Shown here: positions 42,111-53,647 of the stretch, piece after piece
Position numbering within the stretch: position 1 is the first letter of the stretch
How the letters are laid out: each line of letters starts with the position of its first letter
DNA from: Coprinellus micaceus
Taxonomy: Eukaryota; Basidiomycota; Agaricomycetes; Agaricales; Psathyrellaceae
Assembly: GCA_951394405.1 (NCBI GenBank)
Contig: OX596346.1
Span: forward strand, 1,116,001 to 1,180,000
Length of the DNA stretch: 64,000 nucleotides
Direction of reading: 5' to 3'
Notes under the pieces: generated by a model
Database searches by the model: none
What the model saw: only the letters and a program-made list of their open reading frames with translations
What the model was told of the DNA's origin: nothing
Made by a program: the position numbers and the translations under genes

Positions 42111-43017
42111 TCAGTTCCTCAACCACGCCGTCTTCGCCAACTTCTTCTGCTTCTTCTTCTCCTTAAACAATTCCATATCCTTCCTCGTCGGCCTCTTCCT
42201 CTTCCTCCCTCCCTCCCCATCATCTTCCCACTCCTCCCCTTGCCCCGCGGGTCCCTTAATCGACCCCCCTTGCTTCGCAAGGTCGTCTTGCCACTTGTCG
42301 ACGTCAAAGTAGAATTGGGACATGCGTTTGGCGCGTTCCTGTTCGGAGAGGTGGGAGGGGTCGCGTGCGTCCACACGGGCGAAGGCGCCAGTGTGGCGGT
42401 TGAATTTGGCGGTGAATAAGGGGATACCTGAAAGGCGGTGGTCAGCGATCCAATAAGATGGTATTATGGGGTCCAGAGTATGTACCAGAAGCGTCGGTTT
42501 GCTGCCCGGGAATGGCGCCAAGTAGTGAAGGGTCGAGGTGGGCGAGAGCTGGGTCAATCCCTTGTGCGACTGCAGCCGCCTGAAGTGCTGCATAATGTGA
42601 TGTCGGAGCTGGCGTCGTACTAGGACCTGCGGTGGACGAGGGCGCAGCTTCTGACACCTCGGGGTCTGGCGATTCCGAAGTGGAGGGGGTTTCCACCGCT
42701 GGAGCTGCCGATGTTGAGGAAGAGGCTTCAGGTTGCAGCGGGTTGACCCATGTCGTTTCCTGAGTTGCTGAATTGTAGAAGTAGTACGCGTTGTGTTGGG
42801 GCGAGAAGATGGCCTGCCATCCGTGCGATGGGGGCTCTGCAGGTTGGGTTGTGGTTCCCTCCTCCTTCGATCCCGTCTCGGCTGAAGCGTCTGGTTTCGC
42901 GGTGTCTTGCTCCTCCGCTGAATCGTCAGCAGCGTTCTTCTCAGCGGTTTTGCTGCTCTCCGCAACAGGCTCTGGGGTCTGTTCTCTAGAAGTTGAGGGG
43001 GACGATTTGGAGGACAT
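42111..43017 (-). CDS. WW-domain protein
   Basis: Exons 42486-43017 and 42111-42427 (58-bp intron) give 282 residues. After an acidic, Ser/Thr/Glu-rich leader a single WW domain sits at about 65-95 (HGWQAIFSPQHNAYYFYN, then TQETTWVNPL), with both tryptophans and the YYFYN core. The second half is a conserved C-terminal region (IPLFTAKFNRHTGAFAR, FYFDVDKWQDDLAKQG) ending in a lysine-rich tail (KKKQKKLAKTAW). WW domains bind proline-rich peptides; the lysine-rich tail suggests a nuclear protein, possibly RNA-processing linked (inference). It is head-to-head with the USP gene, 143 bp apart. Confidence 0.85.
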
Positions 43018-43160
43018 GGTGGAGGTAATGAAATGAGGGCGAAGTTGTGCACGCGATGGAGTCGTCACCGAGTCGGACTTCCAAACATATAGTCTCCGCT
43101 CGCCGGCGTCTGCGGGGAAGAGGCAGTGATCGCCTCTCTCTCCATATTCCACTACCCGCC
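43018..43160. promoter_or_regulatory. 143-bp bidirectional promoter (WW / USP genes)
   Basis: The start codons of two divergent genes are separated by only 143 bp, so the region must serve both. No TATA box seen; CG-rich words (GCTCGCCGGCG) are present. Confidence 0.55.
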
Positions 43161-44170
43161 ATGTCTTCTCTCGACAAACCCCTCCGCAGCGCTATGAAAG
43201 AACCATCCCGGACGTCCTCCCCAGGAGACAGCACGCGGATACCCGTACCCCCCGACCCCAACTTCACCTCCGCAACATCCTCCGACCCATCCACCCCGCT
43301 CCTGAGACCCCTCTCCGATCCGATAGGGTCGCCGCTTACCCGCACAACGAGCAGCCCACCGCAAAGCGTTTCTGGGGTCACCACCGAAGAGCCAGTAGGA
43401 TCGACGTTGGCGCCGCACAAGAAGGGCCTTGTGAAGGAGCCAAAGCACCACGAACCCCCAACATCTCATACCCCGCTACCGAGCGCCTTGCATGTGAGGC
43501 ACCACTCGGGCGGGAGTGGTACGCCGTACACCCCGAAGGTCAGCTTCGATACGTTTGAGAATCCGATCGCGTCCATGTTCTCGTTCACGCTGCAGACGAA
43601 GAGTGCGGGGTACAGGCGTACGCGGAACACGAGGGTGTACCTGTGCGCTGCAAGTCCCGATGAGAGTGGGCAGGAGGCGCTGGATTGGTGCCTAGAGAGC
43701 CTAGTGCAGGACGGGGACGAGGTGATTGTGTTCAGGGGTGTGGAGGAGGATTTGTTGGAGAAGGATCATGATATTCTGAGGGAGGAGGCGAGGGTGCTGA
43801 TGAAGACGCTGGAAGCGAAGAATATGGAGGTCGATTCGGAGAGGAAGCTTTCGTTGATTTTGGAGTATATCCCCGGGAAGATTACGGATAGTATCGACCG
43901 TCTTATCGCGCTGTACCGACCCGACTCTCTCATCGTCGGTACGCGGGGGAAGCGGGGTATCATGGGTCTCAACCTCAGTGGCATTGGCAGCATCAGCAAG
44001 TGTGTACTTTCCCCATAGCGTCTTTCGTCTGGTGCACTAATATTGTTGCCAGATACTGCCTATCGCACTCCCCCGTCCCCGTTGTCGTCGTGCGGCCAGA
44101 ACGCAAGCTCCGGAAGGCTGTGGAGAAGCGCAAGGCCGATCCCAAACGCGGAACCCATTTCGACTACTAG
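43161..44170 (+). CDS. Universal stress protein (UspA) family protein
   Basis: Exons 43161-43999 and 44053-44170 (53-bp intron) give 318 residues. The first 140 are Ser/Pro-rich and disordered. A UspA fold follows: strand RVYLCAASPDESG, helix EALDWCLESLV, DEVIVFRGVEE, long helices around EEARVLMKTLEAKN, then LYRPDSLIVGTRGKRG and NLSGIGSISKYCLSHSPVP. The final strand is VVVVRPERK. The ATP-binding pattern G-x2-G-x9-G-S is visible at GTRG..GIGS. The long disordered leader is usual in fungal USP proteins. USP proteins are nucleotide-binding stress factors; this one is likely cytosolic. The preferred start is the ATG at 43161; the same frame stays open to 43047. Confidence 0.9.
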
Positions 44171-44586
44171 AATCGGCTTTCGCACTTGCTATACCCGATG
44201 TTGCTGTGCCCTCGATGGCTGGTGCTTACCCGCGGTGCGGACAGAAGTTGGCCAGGACGCGCTGACCACCTGGAGGCATCAAGGCCGGAGGGATAGGAAT
44301 CTACTCAACCTGTATCCTCGTATAGGAATCCCTGAGTGTGGCAGGGAGTAGTCCATGGCTTGATACCCATTTGAATGTCTCAGGCTGGTGGTGGGTCGGA
44401 CATCCCGGCGTTTCTCTGCCCACGATTAATTAACCAATGTAATTATAGTCCAAGGAACAGAATGGAATTAATGGCAGATCTCCGGACATAGGCTCTCCAG
44501 TTAGAGATGAGGGTGAGGGTGAAAGGAAAGAAGCAGAAGAAAATCGATCCGCCCTTATAGCGGCAACCTTTGCCTCGTTTCATATC
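44171..44586. other. Intergenic, no gene seen
   Basis: This is the 3' side of the USP gene and the 5' flank of the tRNA-Pro. The short frames present have no support. Confidence 0.5.
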
Positions 44587-44673
44587 GGCCTGATGGTCTA
44601 GTAGTATGATTCCTTGTTAGGGTGTTCAGTCACAATTTCGAGGAGGTCCCGGGTTCAATTCCCGGTCAGGCCC
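44587..44673 (+). tRNA. tRNA-Pro (anticodon AGG) with short intron, second copy
   Basis: The sequence equals the gene at 40136 except for one intron base (TTCAGTCAC versus TTCATTCAC). The acceptor stem GGCCTGA/TCAGGCC pairs perfectly, the T arm is CCGGG/CCCGG and the anticodon loop is TTAGGG plus T after intron removal. A T5 run at 44684-44688 can terminate Pol III. Confidence 0.93.
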
Positions 44674-44970
44674 TGGATGTTCCTTTTTGCCCCTTTTGAC
44701 GCGTGATGCTGGGGAAATAGACCGTGAGTATATTTTGGCAGTGCTGCGGGCCCGTTACAGCTTCGCGTTGCGGTTTCCTTTCCCATCTTTATCCCTGAGC
44801 GTCTCTCTGACCCTCTCGTATGTAAATCTCCGCCATCGTCCCTGACGGTGTCCCTCAAGATCCAGCGACGACGACGACCGTGCACACCCTCAGGACGCCG
44901 TTACGACCCATTCCCCAGCTGGACCCATCCTACAACTATTCCCCCGTTTCCCCTCTCTACTCTGCGGACG

Positions 44971-45710
44971 ATGCCCAGCAGCAACCCGTTCTACAACGAC
45001 TTCGAAGATTGCCCCCAAAAAGTGTTGGAAAGGCTGGAGGAGCTGTCGATAAAGAACCTGTACTGCGAGGACGTGTGCGTGCTGCCCTCCTTCCTCTCCT
45101 GTCGTCGTGCTCACCGTTCGTGCAGCGATGACTCCCCCAGCTTCGGCACTGCTTCCCTTCCCACACCTGAAGCCCCTCGCGCCGACTTCAGGCTCCCAGA
45201 GTCCGCCATGCATTCTCCGTAGTATGTATAATATAGCTGTTTCCACCTCTCTGACCTTATTCATGCCACAGCCATACCCGGGAGGGCGGGCGGTACGATG
45301 AGAAGGAGGACTTTGATTACATCCTCCCTGGCGCCCCCCTGATGAGGGATCTCGACTCCTTCACAGAGGGAACGGGCTGCGGCAGCTTCGAGGACCTACC
45401 CACCGCCGGCACCAACGAGCTCGGCGACCTCATCCACAATGTTACCCCCTCCACCGTCTCGCTCCTACCCCCGGCAGAGTCGCTCCATGCCCTTATCATC
45501 AAGTGGCAGGAGAACATCTGCGATACCGACGAGGGTGCCTCGGCGCCGGTCCCGATGAAGCGACACCGGTCGCCGTCGCCGGAGGAGGAGCACTTCGTTC
45601 GACGCATCCGCCCGCGGATACGTGCGATCTCGCTGCCGGGCAACTTCAAGGCGTTCACGCAGTTCCTTGGGTACCCCGCGACACGCAGCGAGCCAGAGGC
45701 GCCGGACTAG
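44971..45710 (+). CDS. Hypothetical protein, 211 aa
   Basis: Exons 44971-45074, 45126-45218 and 45272-45710 close in frame (introns 51 and 53 bp). The protein starts MPSSNPFYNDFEDCPQKVLE and has a central segment (EKEDFDYILPGAPLMRDLDS, FEDLPTAGTNELGDLI). An acidic/basic switch (KRHRSPSPEEEHFVRRIRP) follows, and it ends with SLPGNFKAFTQFLGYPATR. No domain is recognised; a putative nuclear signal sits at KRHRSPSP. The first intron donor is the second of two overlapping GTGTGCGT choices; only that choice keeps the frame open. Confidence 0.68.
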
Positions 45711-47583
45711 CATTGGCGCACGACGATGTGCACCCCTCCAATGTCAACCCTCGACAGCAACCCACGGTCGCGATCAAACACTCGAAAATCGGCAACTTCC
45801 TCGCAATAACAGGACGAAAGTGACAGACAGAGAGCTCTGACTCCCTCGAAGGAGGCCAGGCTCGCTCATATCTATTTAGAGAGAGAGCCGTCGACAGGCG
45901 CCATCCTTCAAGGATAGTGTCTGGCTACGACGCTGGGGCTCCTCTCGGCAATGCCATGCCACCACCCCCTTCCCACGACCACCAAGAACTCAAGAACAGA
46001 ACATCGGCCCAGTTAATTTTTGGTTTATGATATCTCACGACGATTTACCATCGCTGTAGTATGACATCTATCTCTCCCCTCCCCTAACCCACCCACACTC
46101 ACACTCACACACCCATACCCCACCCCTATAACGCAACATTAGATTCTCCCGTTCAGATCCACTCGCGGAATATGGCTGCGTTATCGCAGCCGAGAGATTC
46201 CAGGATTTTCGAGGCGATTCTTTTGGATTCTTTACCCTTCCTTCCTCACCGGCCACTTCAAATTCTTTTCCAATGTGCCACGACTGCCGCATCACATGTT
46301 TTGCATCCGACATCATCCACCTCTCCACCTCCGCCCCCTTCATCCTTTGCTCTTACCATCTTCTATTCGTGTCAACAACATACCATTTTCCGGCATGGAA
46401 TCCCCGCGCCCTTTCATACACCCAATCATCTTTGCGTTACGGACACTTACATCGCTACATCACCCCTATCACTCCCACCCTGTTGTTTAGGTAGACAAAC
46501 TGCCATTTCCTATATTTATATCACGTACAGCCAACCCACCTTGGTCTGTGCGCTCCCCCCTTCCTCCCATTCCTATTTCTGACACCCTACGCACATACAC
46601 TACATACCCTACGCTCTCACTGGGGCGCTCGCAGTTTGAAAGTAGATAGACACATCGCAAGCCCCTTCCCCTTCCCCTCCCCAGACACTGCTTTCGAAAT
46701 TGCTGTTAATCCTTAGCTTTCCACATCACCACCACCATCATCACCTCTTCCCCCAACCCCCTTCTCCACCTACATACAGACATACGTACCGACTACGTAC
46801 AGAGCCTCTGCGTGTCATAGAGGCTTCCTTCCACCCCCCATCCCAATCTTAATCGTTGATCGAAACCCGAAAATAACTGGAATTCCTGTGCATATAACCG
46901 GTTTAGCGCCGGAGTCGGGGATCAGAAATGTGAACAGCAGTTGCGCGTCTACCGTTCTTGTCGCGTGCATCCAAGCACAGATAGAGTAGTTGGGAGTCGA
47001 AGCTTCCTTGCCGTCCGCGGCTCATACTCATGCTCATGCTACAGCCACTGCGGTCCTGGGATTTTTCATAGATGGATACCACTGAATTCTAGCGTCACCG
47101 CCGGAACGTCCTTCGCAGGCTCGCACGTTCCGGCACCCGCTGTGACACTTCTCGCAGCCAAAGCCTCATGCGCAGCCTTCGTACACGCACAAGAAACCAT
47201 TGGGGCCCCCAAACACCCTCCCTGCTCGCAGCCGCAGGCGTGAAGAAGCCGCGGGTGTATAACTATAGGGAGCATGAGCAGGAGAGGTGGTGCGAGTGCG
47301 CAGCGCGCTTGAGTCGAAGGTCTGCGCTGTCCACCTGGGGTAGCAATAGCGGAAAATAAAAGTGCGCGGTTTGTAGCCTGGAGGAAGCCTGCGGGGTCTG
47401 GCGCCTATCTACATGACCCGGCGCTTAGGATTTGAATTGGGAACGATCGCTTGTACTATGGGACTGAGACACAGCGCTGGAACGACTCCCTTCTCACATA
47501 GAGTCTGGTCCAAGAGACTGCTCTGAGGCTAGAGGGCCAATATCACAGAAAGTAAGTCTATCCTCGCCAAACTGCCCCGACAT
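45711..47583. other. 1.9-kb gene-poor, pyrimidine-rich region
   Basis: The plus strand is strongly C/T-rich from about 46080 to 46850, with simple CA/CT tracts (CACACTCACACTCACACACC near 46094) and CCACC words. The open frames here are by-products of this composition. It may include a long 3' UTR of the preceding gene and a promoter. No gene or RNA is recognised. Confidence 0.5.
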
Positions 47584-48162
47584 CTATAGCTTTATCCCAT
47601 GCGGCTCAAACGACGCCATCCGGATTCCAGTCACCCCATCGCCCGCATTACGCCCTGCCATGGCGTTATGTGCACACTTCGTCCCCGCAAGGTGCAGCAT
47701 CGGACCCCAAACCGACCTACCGGCAGCAGCCCTAGTAAAGAAACTATTGCTCGAGTGTGTAACCACAACCCCCTCTTCAACCAATTCCCTGATAACCCTA
47801 ATCGCCCACTGTGAACACCCCCAGCGACCCCAAGGAGTCGCGAACAAAGGTGTATCTCGCCTCCCGACAGGCTGCGCTTGTATCGATGCCTGGAGCTCTG
47901 GCATCGTCATGTTAAGGCCGGGGAGCGGGACGACGCAGAGTAGGCGTTCTGAGGAGGCGGGGTCTGAGAGGAGGTTGCGGGCGGTGTGGCTGGCAATGTA
48001 GCCATCTTCTGCAAATTCATGGTGGTCGCCCCGATGAGTGACTATTTGGAACATCTGGACTGGAGTGGAGGCGGGGTCGTGACCGTGTTCGGTGGCGAAG
48101 AGTGCCCAGTGGTACGCGGTGGGGTCGCCGATGTCGTACAGGGCGAGGTAGAAGGGGAGCAT
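47584..48162 (-). CDS. Uncharacterised agaricomycete family protein, 192 aa
   Basis: The single exon begins MLPFYLALYDIGDPTAYHWA and includes PVQMFQIVTHRG, PWGRWGCSQWAIRVIREL and a tail with FTRAAAGRSVWGP. The LALY..G.P..YHWAL opening followed by a WGxWxCxxWxIRVI segment is a pattern I associate with small uncharacterised proteins common in agaricomycetes (possibly the DUF6914 family). No catalytic motif can be named with confidence; one Cys and several His residues are present in the two conserved blocks. Codon usage and the good ATG context support a real gene. It follows the phosphotransferase-like gene on the same strand. Confidence 0.7.
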   Translation of the reverse strand: MLPFYLALYDIGDPTAYHWALFATEHGHDPASTPVQMFQIVTHRGDHHEFAEDGYIASHTARNLLSDPASSERLLCVVPLPGLNMTMPELQASIQAQPVGRRDTPLFATPWGRWGCSQWAIRVIRELVEEGVVVTHSSNSFFTRAAAGRSVWGPMLHLAGTKCAHNAMAGRNAGDGVTGIRMASFEPHGIKL

Positions 48163-48396
48163 TTGGTTTGAAAAAGGGCTGGGTGGGTCGATCGGATGTC
48201 TTCTTTCGAAGAAGGCGGAGGCAAGTTAGCCCGACCCGCAGTATTGCACCTAGATCAATAAGGAATGCAAGCTCCGCCGCGGTTCGCTGTTTCGCAGCCC
48301 CCGGGCGCCTATTTTAATCGTTCACGCAGGGATGGTCATATCCCAGGGTATACATTTACAACAAAAGGGTTGGTGGATATAAACACCCAAGAGCAA

Positions 48397-49369
48397 TTAC
48401 GGTGCTTGTTGGGTTGGTACCATGCAAGGGAGGCCGCAGTCGGACATTAACGCCCAGTCGGCCTTGGCCTCATCCTCATACACTGGGACGATCTTCGGCA
48501 CATAAACCTGCATCCACTCCCGCTGCGGTCGCCACGTCCCCCAATTATGCGAAATGCAGTACTCCCAATGCTCTGGGAACCGCCCAGCAGATTCCCAGTC
48601 GATTATGGCGAGGACACGGCCGGTGGGTTCATCGATCATGATGTTTCGGGGGAAGAAGTCGTTGTGGGTGAACACTAGTGGATGGAGTTTCGCATGAGCC
48701 TTCTGGACTATGGGCGGGAATGTGTCAAGAGGCCTGCGATCTCGAAGCTGGAGGTTCAGGTGTTCCTCGTCGCGGAACGGTCCAGATACGGGGTCCCACT
48801 CGTGTAAGCGGGAAGACTGCACAGGACCACCGTCGATAGCGCAAATGGAGGTTCCTGGAGGAGGGGGTATTGTCCGGAGTTGTCGGATATGTGCTTGGAG
48901 TTGCTTCGAAACGTCGTCTTTGGTCTCGTTCGAAAGACGATCCCATGCGCTAGCGAGGTCCACCCCGTGGATGCGAGACATCATCGTGTACTGTATACCC
49001 TTCCACGAGAATGTGTGCCAAACGCGTGGGATGGGCACTGTCGTGTGTGCTGAAACGAACTTCATCGTGAGCGCTTCTTTGCCGTGGCGGTCGACTTTGA
49101 TGTAGAGCCAACGACCGAGGGTTGCTAAACGACGTTAGAGCTCGTATTCGGATGTACAGAGGTATCGGCTTACCGGCCCATAGAGCATCTCTGAGTCTAC
49201 ACAAAGCTCGAGGGGTCCTCGAAGGTAACTCGGTGCACCAATGGATGAGCCGCCAGAGAGGAGACTGCTGCTTGCGCAGAAAGGCATCCACTCGAAGCTC
49301 GCCCTCGGTCTTACCAGACGCGTCATATCCTGGTTCTGGGATCGCAAGGAATCGGCGAATGTAGAGCAT
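48397..49369 (-). CDS. Aminoglycoside phosphotransferase (APH)-like kinase
   Basis: Exons 49174-49369 and 48397-49124 (49-bp intron) give 307 residues. The N-lobe contains ATLGRWLYIKVDRHGKEAL and MKFVSAHTTVPIPRVWHTF. The catalytic loop HNDFFPRN (HxDxxxxN) and the metal-binding IDWESAG (in place of DFG) show an intact APH/choline-kinase-like fold. The C-terminus is LPCMVPTQQAP. This family is abundant in agaricomycetes; substrates are generally unknown, and antibiotic modification should not be assumed. The start is the ATG at 49367-49369; the frame is open further upstream but without ATG. Confidence 0.87.
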
Positions 49370-49771
49370 TTGGAAGGGTACAAGCGGAAGCAAATTGAGA
49401 GCCGCGGTGATGGTGGCCGATGTCGACTTGAACCTGGCGGGGCGATCCTTGATCGTGAAAACTTGACCTCCTATAGTTGAGTTACTGACGACCCAGTTCT
49501 ACCTTTGTTGACCGTTTTCTGCCGGGTTGTCTACTGGACTCTGAAAGCTAAGAAAACGTGCTGTGTGTGCCGCCTTAGGCCTTGTGTCGTCATGCTCCTC
49601 GCCAGAAGCTAATGCCCTCCTTTCCCATTACATTACCTCAAAGAGGTGTGTGTACATACAATAAATATCACGGCCGACCAATAAATTCGCACCTGCGACT
49701 CCCAATAAACAAAGAAACTGCCCTTGTGTCCCTTCCCACAAGAAACAGGAACCGACCACCCTTCAGTGTGA
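49370..49771. other. Intergenic between the kinase gene and GT61
   Basis: About 400 bases hold the kinase promoter and the GT61 3' UTR, both on the minus strand. Nothing else seen. Confidence 0.5.
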
Positions 49772-51809
49772 TCATGCCTCGACCTCCGAAGCGGGCTGGG
49801 TAAGTCGTTTCCGTACCATATCCGCCACGACGGGCCCGTATACGGGGATGGCGTCCCCATGGAAAAAATCGCTGTAGTGTACACCCTAGAGCAATAATCA
49901 GGGAAAGTGAGAAGGATAAGCAAAGGGAAAGACGCACATCATGCCACTCGTTAGGCCCAAACGTCGTTATCGTGTCGTTGCGCACCATGTAGTGCTTGTG
50001 GTCCATGTTCTTGGCAAGCATCCAATAGTCGAAGGCCCAGTCTAAGAAGGACAGATGATTAGAGCAACCGCCTTGAACGTCATTGTATGTTAACTCACCC
50101 CCTGGATACACAATCTCGAACACGGCGGACCGCAAGGAGGGAGGCATGAACATCTGGTGCGTGAGGCCGTTCCCGTGTACGCCGACGATGATCTACAACG
50201 CACAAACCACACATCAGCATCCGCTTCCCCGTTCCCGACGGTATCGCCAAGTCTAACGAGTAACTCACCGTACTGCTCGCAACCTCCGCAAACTGCTCCT
50301 GCAGTGTCATCTTCTCCATTACCGGTATCCTCAAGATACATATGCCCTCCTTCTCCAACTCTCTCAGCCCCGCAACGAGGCCCTCATGATCCTCAGGAAT
50401 CAGGCGACGCCCCGTACTTTGCCGGGAGATGTACGTCACGATTGGGACATTCTGCCCAGGCGTAGAAGCGGAATTGGGATCGGAGGTAAGGTGCGGCGGC
50501 AAGACGGGTTCGCCTGTATCCGCGACCTGGGGCGCGTATCCGAAGAGGCTCGTCATGACGGACTTGCGGATGGGTTCCCAAAAACGGTAGGGGGCGGTTA
50601 GGTTTTGGGTGCCTGCGATCATCTTGAACCAGACGGAGCCTAGAGGCCTGTCATCGAGGAAGAGGTAATGCTGTCAGTGTCGCGGGTAGGTGAACGATGC
50701 TGGACAAGAGACGCACGATTTGTGAGCGGAGTATCTGTTCACGGTGATTGATCGTTCGAAGACGACGGTCCCTCCGATTTTCTTCCAGTCGTTCCACACG
50801 CCAGAGGACTCGATGGGGGCGTCGGGGAAGGCGAGTCGTAGAACGGGCCCGTCTAGGTTGGCTCTGTCGCGCCATTCGTCGTCTTTCACGAACTTATATC
50901 GTGGAATGCCGGTCAGAGAGGGTAGTGGGAATAGAGAGAGAAACACCTACGGGGTATATGATGCGTGAGGGGAAAGGGAGTCTATCTAGAGCCGTGGTAT
51001 CTTTGGACAAGGCCAGGGTCGAGTAGACCCTCCATGCGCCAAGAATGACTTCGCCCCAGAAATGATAGAAGTGCTAGAAGGAAGGATTCGAAAGCATCAA
51101 AGATATGCGTCTGTGGTAGTGCGGCAGTGGGCTTACAACGAGGAACGCGGGTGGGTCCAAGATGAGAAGGCTGACTCCAGAGACCACTGTTGCGTATTCT
51201 CCGAGCACGGTCTTCGCCTGAGCTGGTGTGATGTATTCGATGATCTATCCGAGAGGTATAACGATAGTTCAGGCACCATGGGGAAAGGAATTTAGGGGCT
51301 GAATTGAAGCGTACCTGCGACCCCTCGTCCTCCTCATCCTCCTGGGTTGTCAAGTGAAGCTTGAGGATGATTTCCGCCTTTGACGGTAGGCGACTCTTAT
51401 CGCTCGTTACGAGGTAGAAAGTCCCGTTCCTCAAATACAGCTTGTCCAGCACGTTGAATCCCCATTCATAGGCGCCTATTTTAACATCGGAGTCCAGCGA
51501 CCTGAGTACGGAAGGTGTCGTCGTTTCGATGTCGGTGCGTTGCAGTCGGGCGAAACCAGTCTTAACTTTGCCGTGAGACGTGGATGTGGATTCCTCGACG
51601 ACAGGCTTGATTCCAGTGACTAGTGGTGGGTGGGTGGAAGGAGGATCAAAATCGTCTGCATCGAGACTCCCTGCGTTTGGCCTGTGGTTCGATTCTGGAA
51701 TACCGGGCTGGAAGTAGCTCGTCCGCGTTGGCAGGGCGAGGAAAAGGAGGAGGATAGCCGCTGCAATGCCAAGCAGGATGAACCGCCGTTGGGGGAAGGA
51801 GACAGGCAT
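49772..51809 (-). CDS. GT61 family glycosyltransferase (type II membrane protein)
   Basis: Eight exons, 51315-51809, 51137-51244, 50951-51073, 50717-50892, 50269-50647, 50099-50192, 49938-50041 and 49772-49885, give 530 residues. All seven introns are GT..AG (52 to 76 bp) and every phase agrees. Residues about 9-27 form a signal anchor (RFILLGIAAAILLLFLALP). The lumenal part has segments of the GT61 (DUF563) family: IEYITPAQAKTVLGEY, HFYHFWGEVILGAWRVY, DDEWRDRANLDGPVL, VVFERSITVNRY, ITYISRQ-type strand PIVTYISRQSTGRRL and the highly conserved GVHGNGLTHQMFM. The family includes xylosyl- and GlcNAc-transferases of the secretory pathway; donor and acceptor cannot be predicted here. The preferred start is the ATG at 51807-51809. 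Confidence 0.9.
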
Positions 51810-52604
51810 TCCTACGAAATAGCCTGTGCTAGCTGTCACACACCCGACCTAAGTTTTGAGGGCGTCCACTGCTGGGTGACCGAGCTTTGGCGACCCCGGG
51901 CGACGACGATGAGGGAGGGAAGAAAAGAAGTGGGCTGGGCGCCTGCCACATATCTGCGCCCTTCATTCTGAGTGTCAAGAAAAGCGCCGCAGGAAGGGGC
52001 ATCAATTGTCCCTGACAGGAAGCCCGGATCGGAGGCTCTTCCATGAATCATTCCGCTCAGGGGTCCAGCCCAAGGAGAGAAATTTATGGGACCGTTCGTA
52101 CGGTATCTGGCTTGGCCACGATTTTCCTCCTACATACGATGCCTCTGTGGTAGGTTCGTGTGCCTAAGGGCGAGGCCGAAACAGCGTAGGGAAAATACAC
52201 GAAGCTGAGGCCCGTGCGCTGAGCAAAAAACCTCGCGGCGGGATGGGATTAGGGATGGTCGTTTCTGGGCTGCTGCGTCTGGTGGGTCTCGAATTTATTG
52301 GACGACTCGCCCGCACTCACTAGCTGGAAATCCTGGTGGAGTTAATTCCAATTGTACTTTGACAATATTTCACGAATTTTGCCCAGTCATGATGTGTGGA
52401 ACTTTCCATAAAGGCCTCAAGTGCCTTCTCAGTTGATATTCAAAGTGCACAGGGCCGACTATCCCAATGGTTTGCGAGAAGGGGAGTTGGCGGGCGTCTA
52501 TTCGCCGGCGCCAATACCGGTTCGGTCGGAGATTCAATTCAAGAATACGTGGTGCGTTGCACCATCAATGACGCTCACCTCAATACCCCCATCCTACAGA
52601 CAGA
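51810..52604. promoter_or_regulatory. Divergent intergenic region between GT61 and Yip1-family genes
   Basis: About 795 bases separate two divergent start codons, so both promoters lie here. No gene was recognised inside it, although open frames run through its right half (52396-52638). Confidence 0.5.
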
Positions 52605-53647
52605 ATGGCCTACGTTCAGGTCGAAGCCGACGATGTGAGTGCGCCCTGGTTGCAATTCGAGCGACGCTGACCGTTAAACCCAGTCCCGGCTTGAAGAGGG
52701 CCCTGAGGGCCTCCAATTCAAGTGTTAGTGCAACAGCTGCGGTGAACGTCGGCGGTCCTGATCATCCTGCAGCATTTCTAGGAACAGATACCCGGACAGG
52801 CAACACATCAGCCCCACAAAGAAGTGCAGGTGTCGGGAACACTGACAGAGGATACCTCGCAGAAGAAGCGCGACCAAAAGGAGCGGGCGGATTTTGGACA
52901 GTCGAATACTACCAGTCCTACTTCGACGTCGACACCAAGACCGTGCTAGAACGATGCTACCAGACAATGAACCCGCTCGCAGCTGCGACCTACGTCCCCA
53001 CACATCTCACCCCCGCCGACCTCTACGGCCCGTTCTGGACGCTGACGACACTCATCTTCGCGCTGTTCCTCTCATCGAGCCTTGCCGCGTCGATCTCCGC
53101 GTACCTGGGTTCGCAGCTGGAGTACGACTATGATTTCAAGTTGCTGAGCATTGCGATGTCGTTGGTGTATGCTTATGGGCTTGCACTACCTGTGTTGCTC
53201 TGGCTTGCGTTGAGATACCTTGGGGTGGGGGAGTGGAGCGTGGTGGAAGCGGTTTCGCTGTGGGGATACGGGCAGTTTGTGTGGATTCCTGTTAGCGTGC
53301 GTTGCGTTCTTATTCTCTCTTTCCCAGTGCTAACGCCACCTCAGGTTCTTTGCGTTGTTCCCGTCCCCATCGCCCGATGGGTGCTCGTCGGTGTCGCCTT
53401 CGGCCTGTCTGGGTACTTCCTAGGTGCAAACATCTACCCTATCCTCGCATCCGCTGAAGCCAAAGCAACACGCCTCCTTATCATCATCCTTGCCCTTCTC
53501 CACTTTGGGCTCGCGCTCACCTTCAAGGTTTTGTTCTTCAACTACTACGTCGTCGACAAGATCGGAAGCGACATCTCAATACCGGGTGTGCCAGGAGACA
53601 CCCCAGCTGTCCCGGGGAACTCGACAGTCGCTGCGCGGTGGTGGTAG
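52605..53647 (+). CDS. Yip1-family membrane protein (YIPF1/YIPF2-like)
   Basis: Exons 52605-52634, 52684-52723, 52773-53296 and 53345-53647 give 298 residues; introns are 49, 49 and 48 bp. The N-terminus MAYVQVEADD, RLEEGPEGLQFK and SFLGTD is typical of the family, followed by FWTVEYYQSYFDVDTKTVLE and five hydrophobic helices (about WTLTTLIFALFLSS, SIAMSLVYAYGLALPV, VEAVSLWGYGQFVWIP, WVLVGVAFGLSGYFLG, LLIIILALLHFGLAL). Yip1-domain proteins sit in Golgi and endosomal membranes and bind Rab GTPases. The second donor is GTTAGT, chosen because it alone keeps the frame. Intron 3 (48 nt) has no stop and is a multiple of three, so a retained form would add 16 residues. Confidence 0.9.

Noticed and set aside
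42111..43052. 313-codon minus-strand frame rich in Arg/Pro/Gln
   Set aside because: It merges the WW gene's second exon with the intron and an out-of-frame first exon; the WW domain lies in the other frame.
48303..51487. Shared 14-mer GGCGCCTATTTTAA at 48308 and 51473
   Set aside because: One copy lies in GT61 coding sequence and the flanks do not match; probably coincidence.
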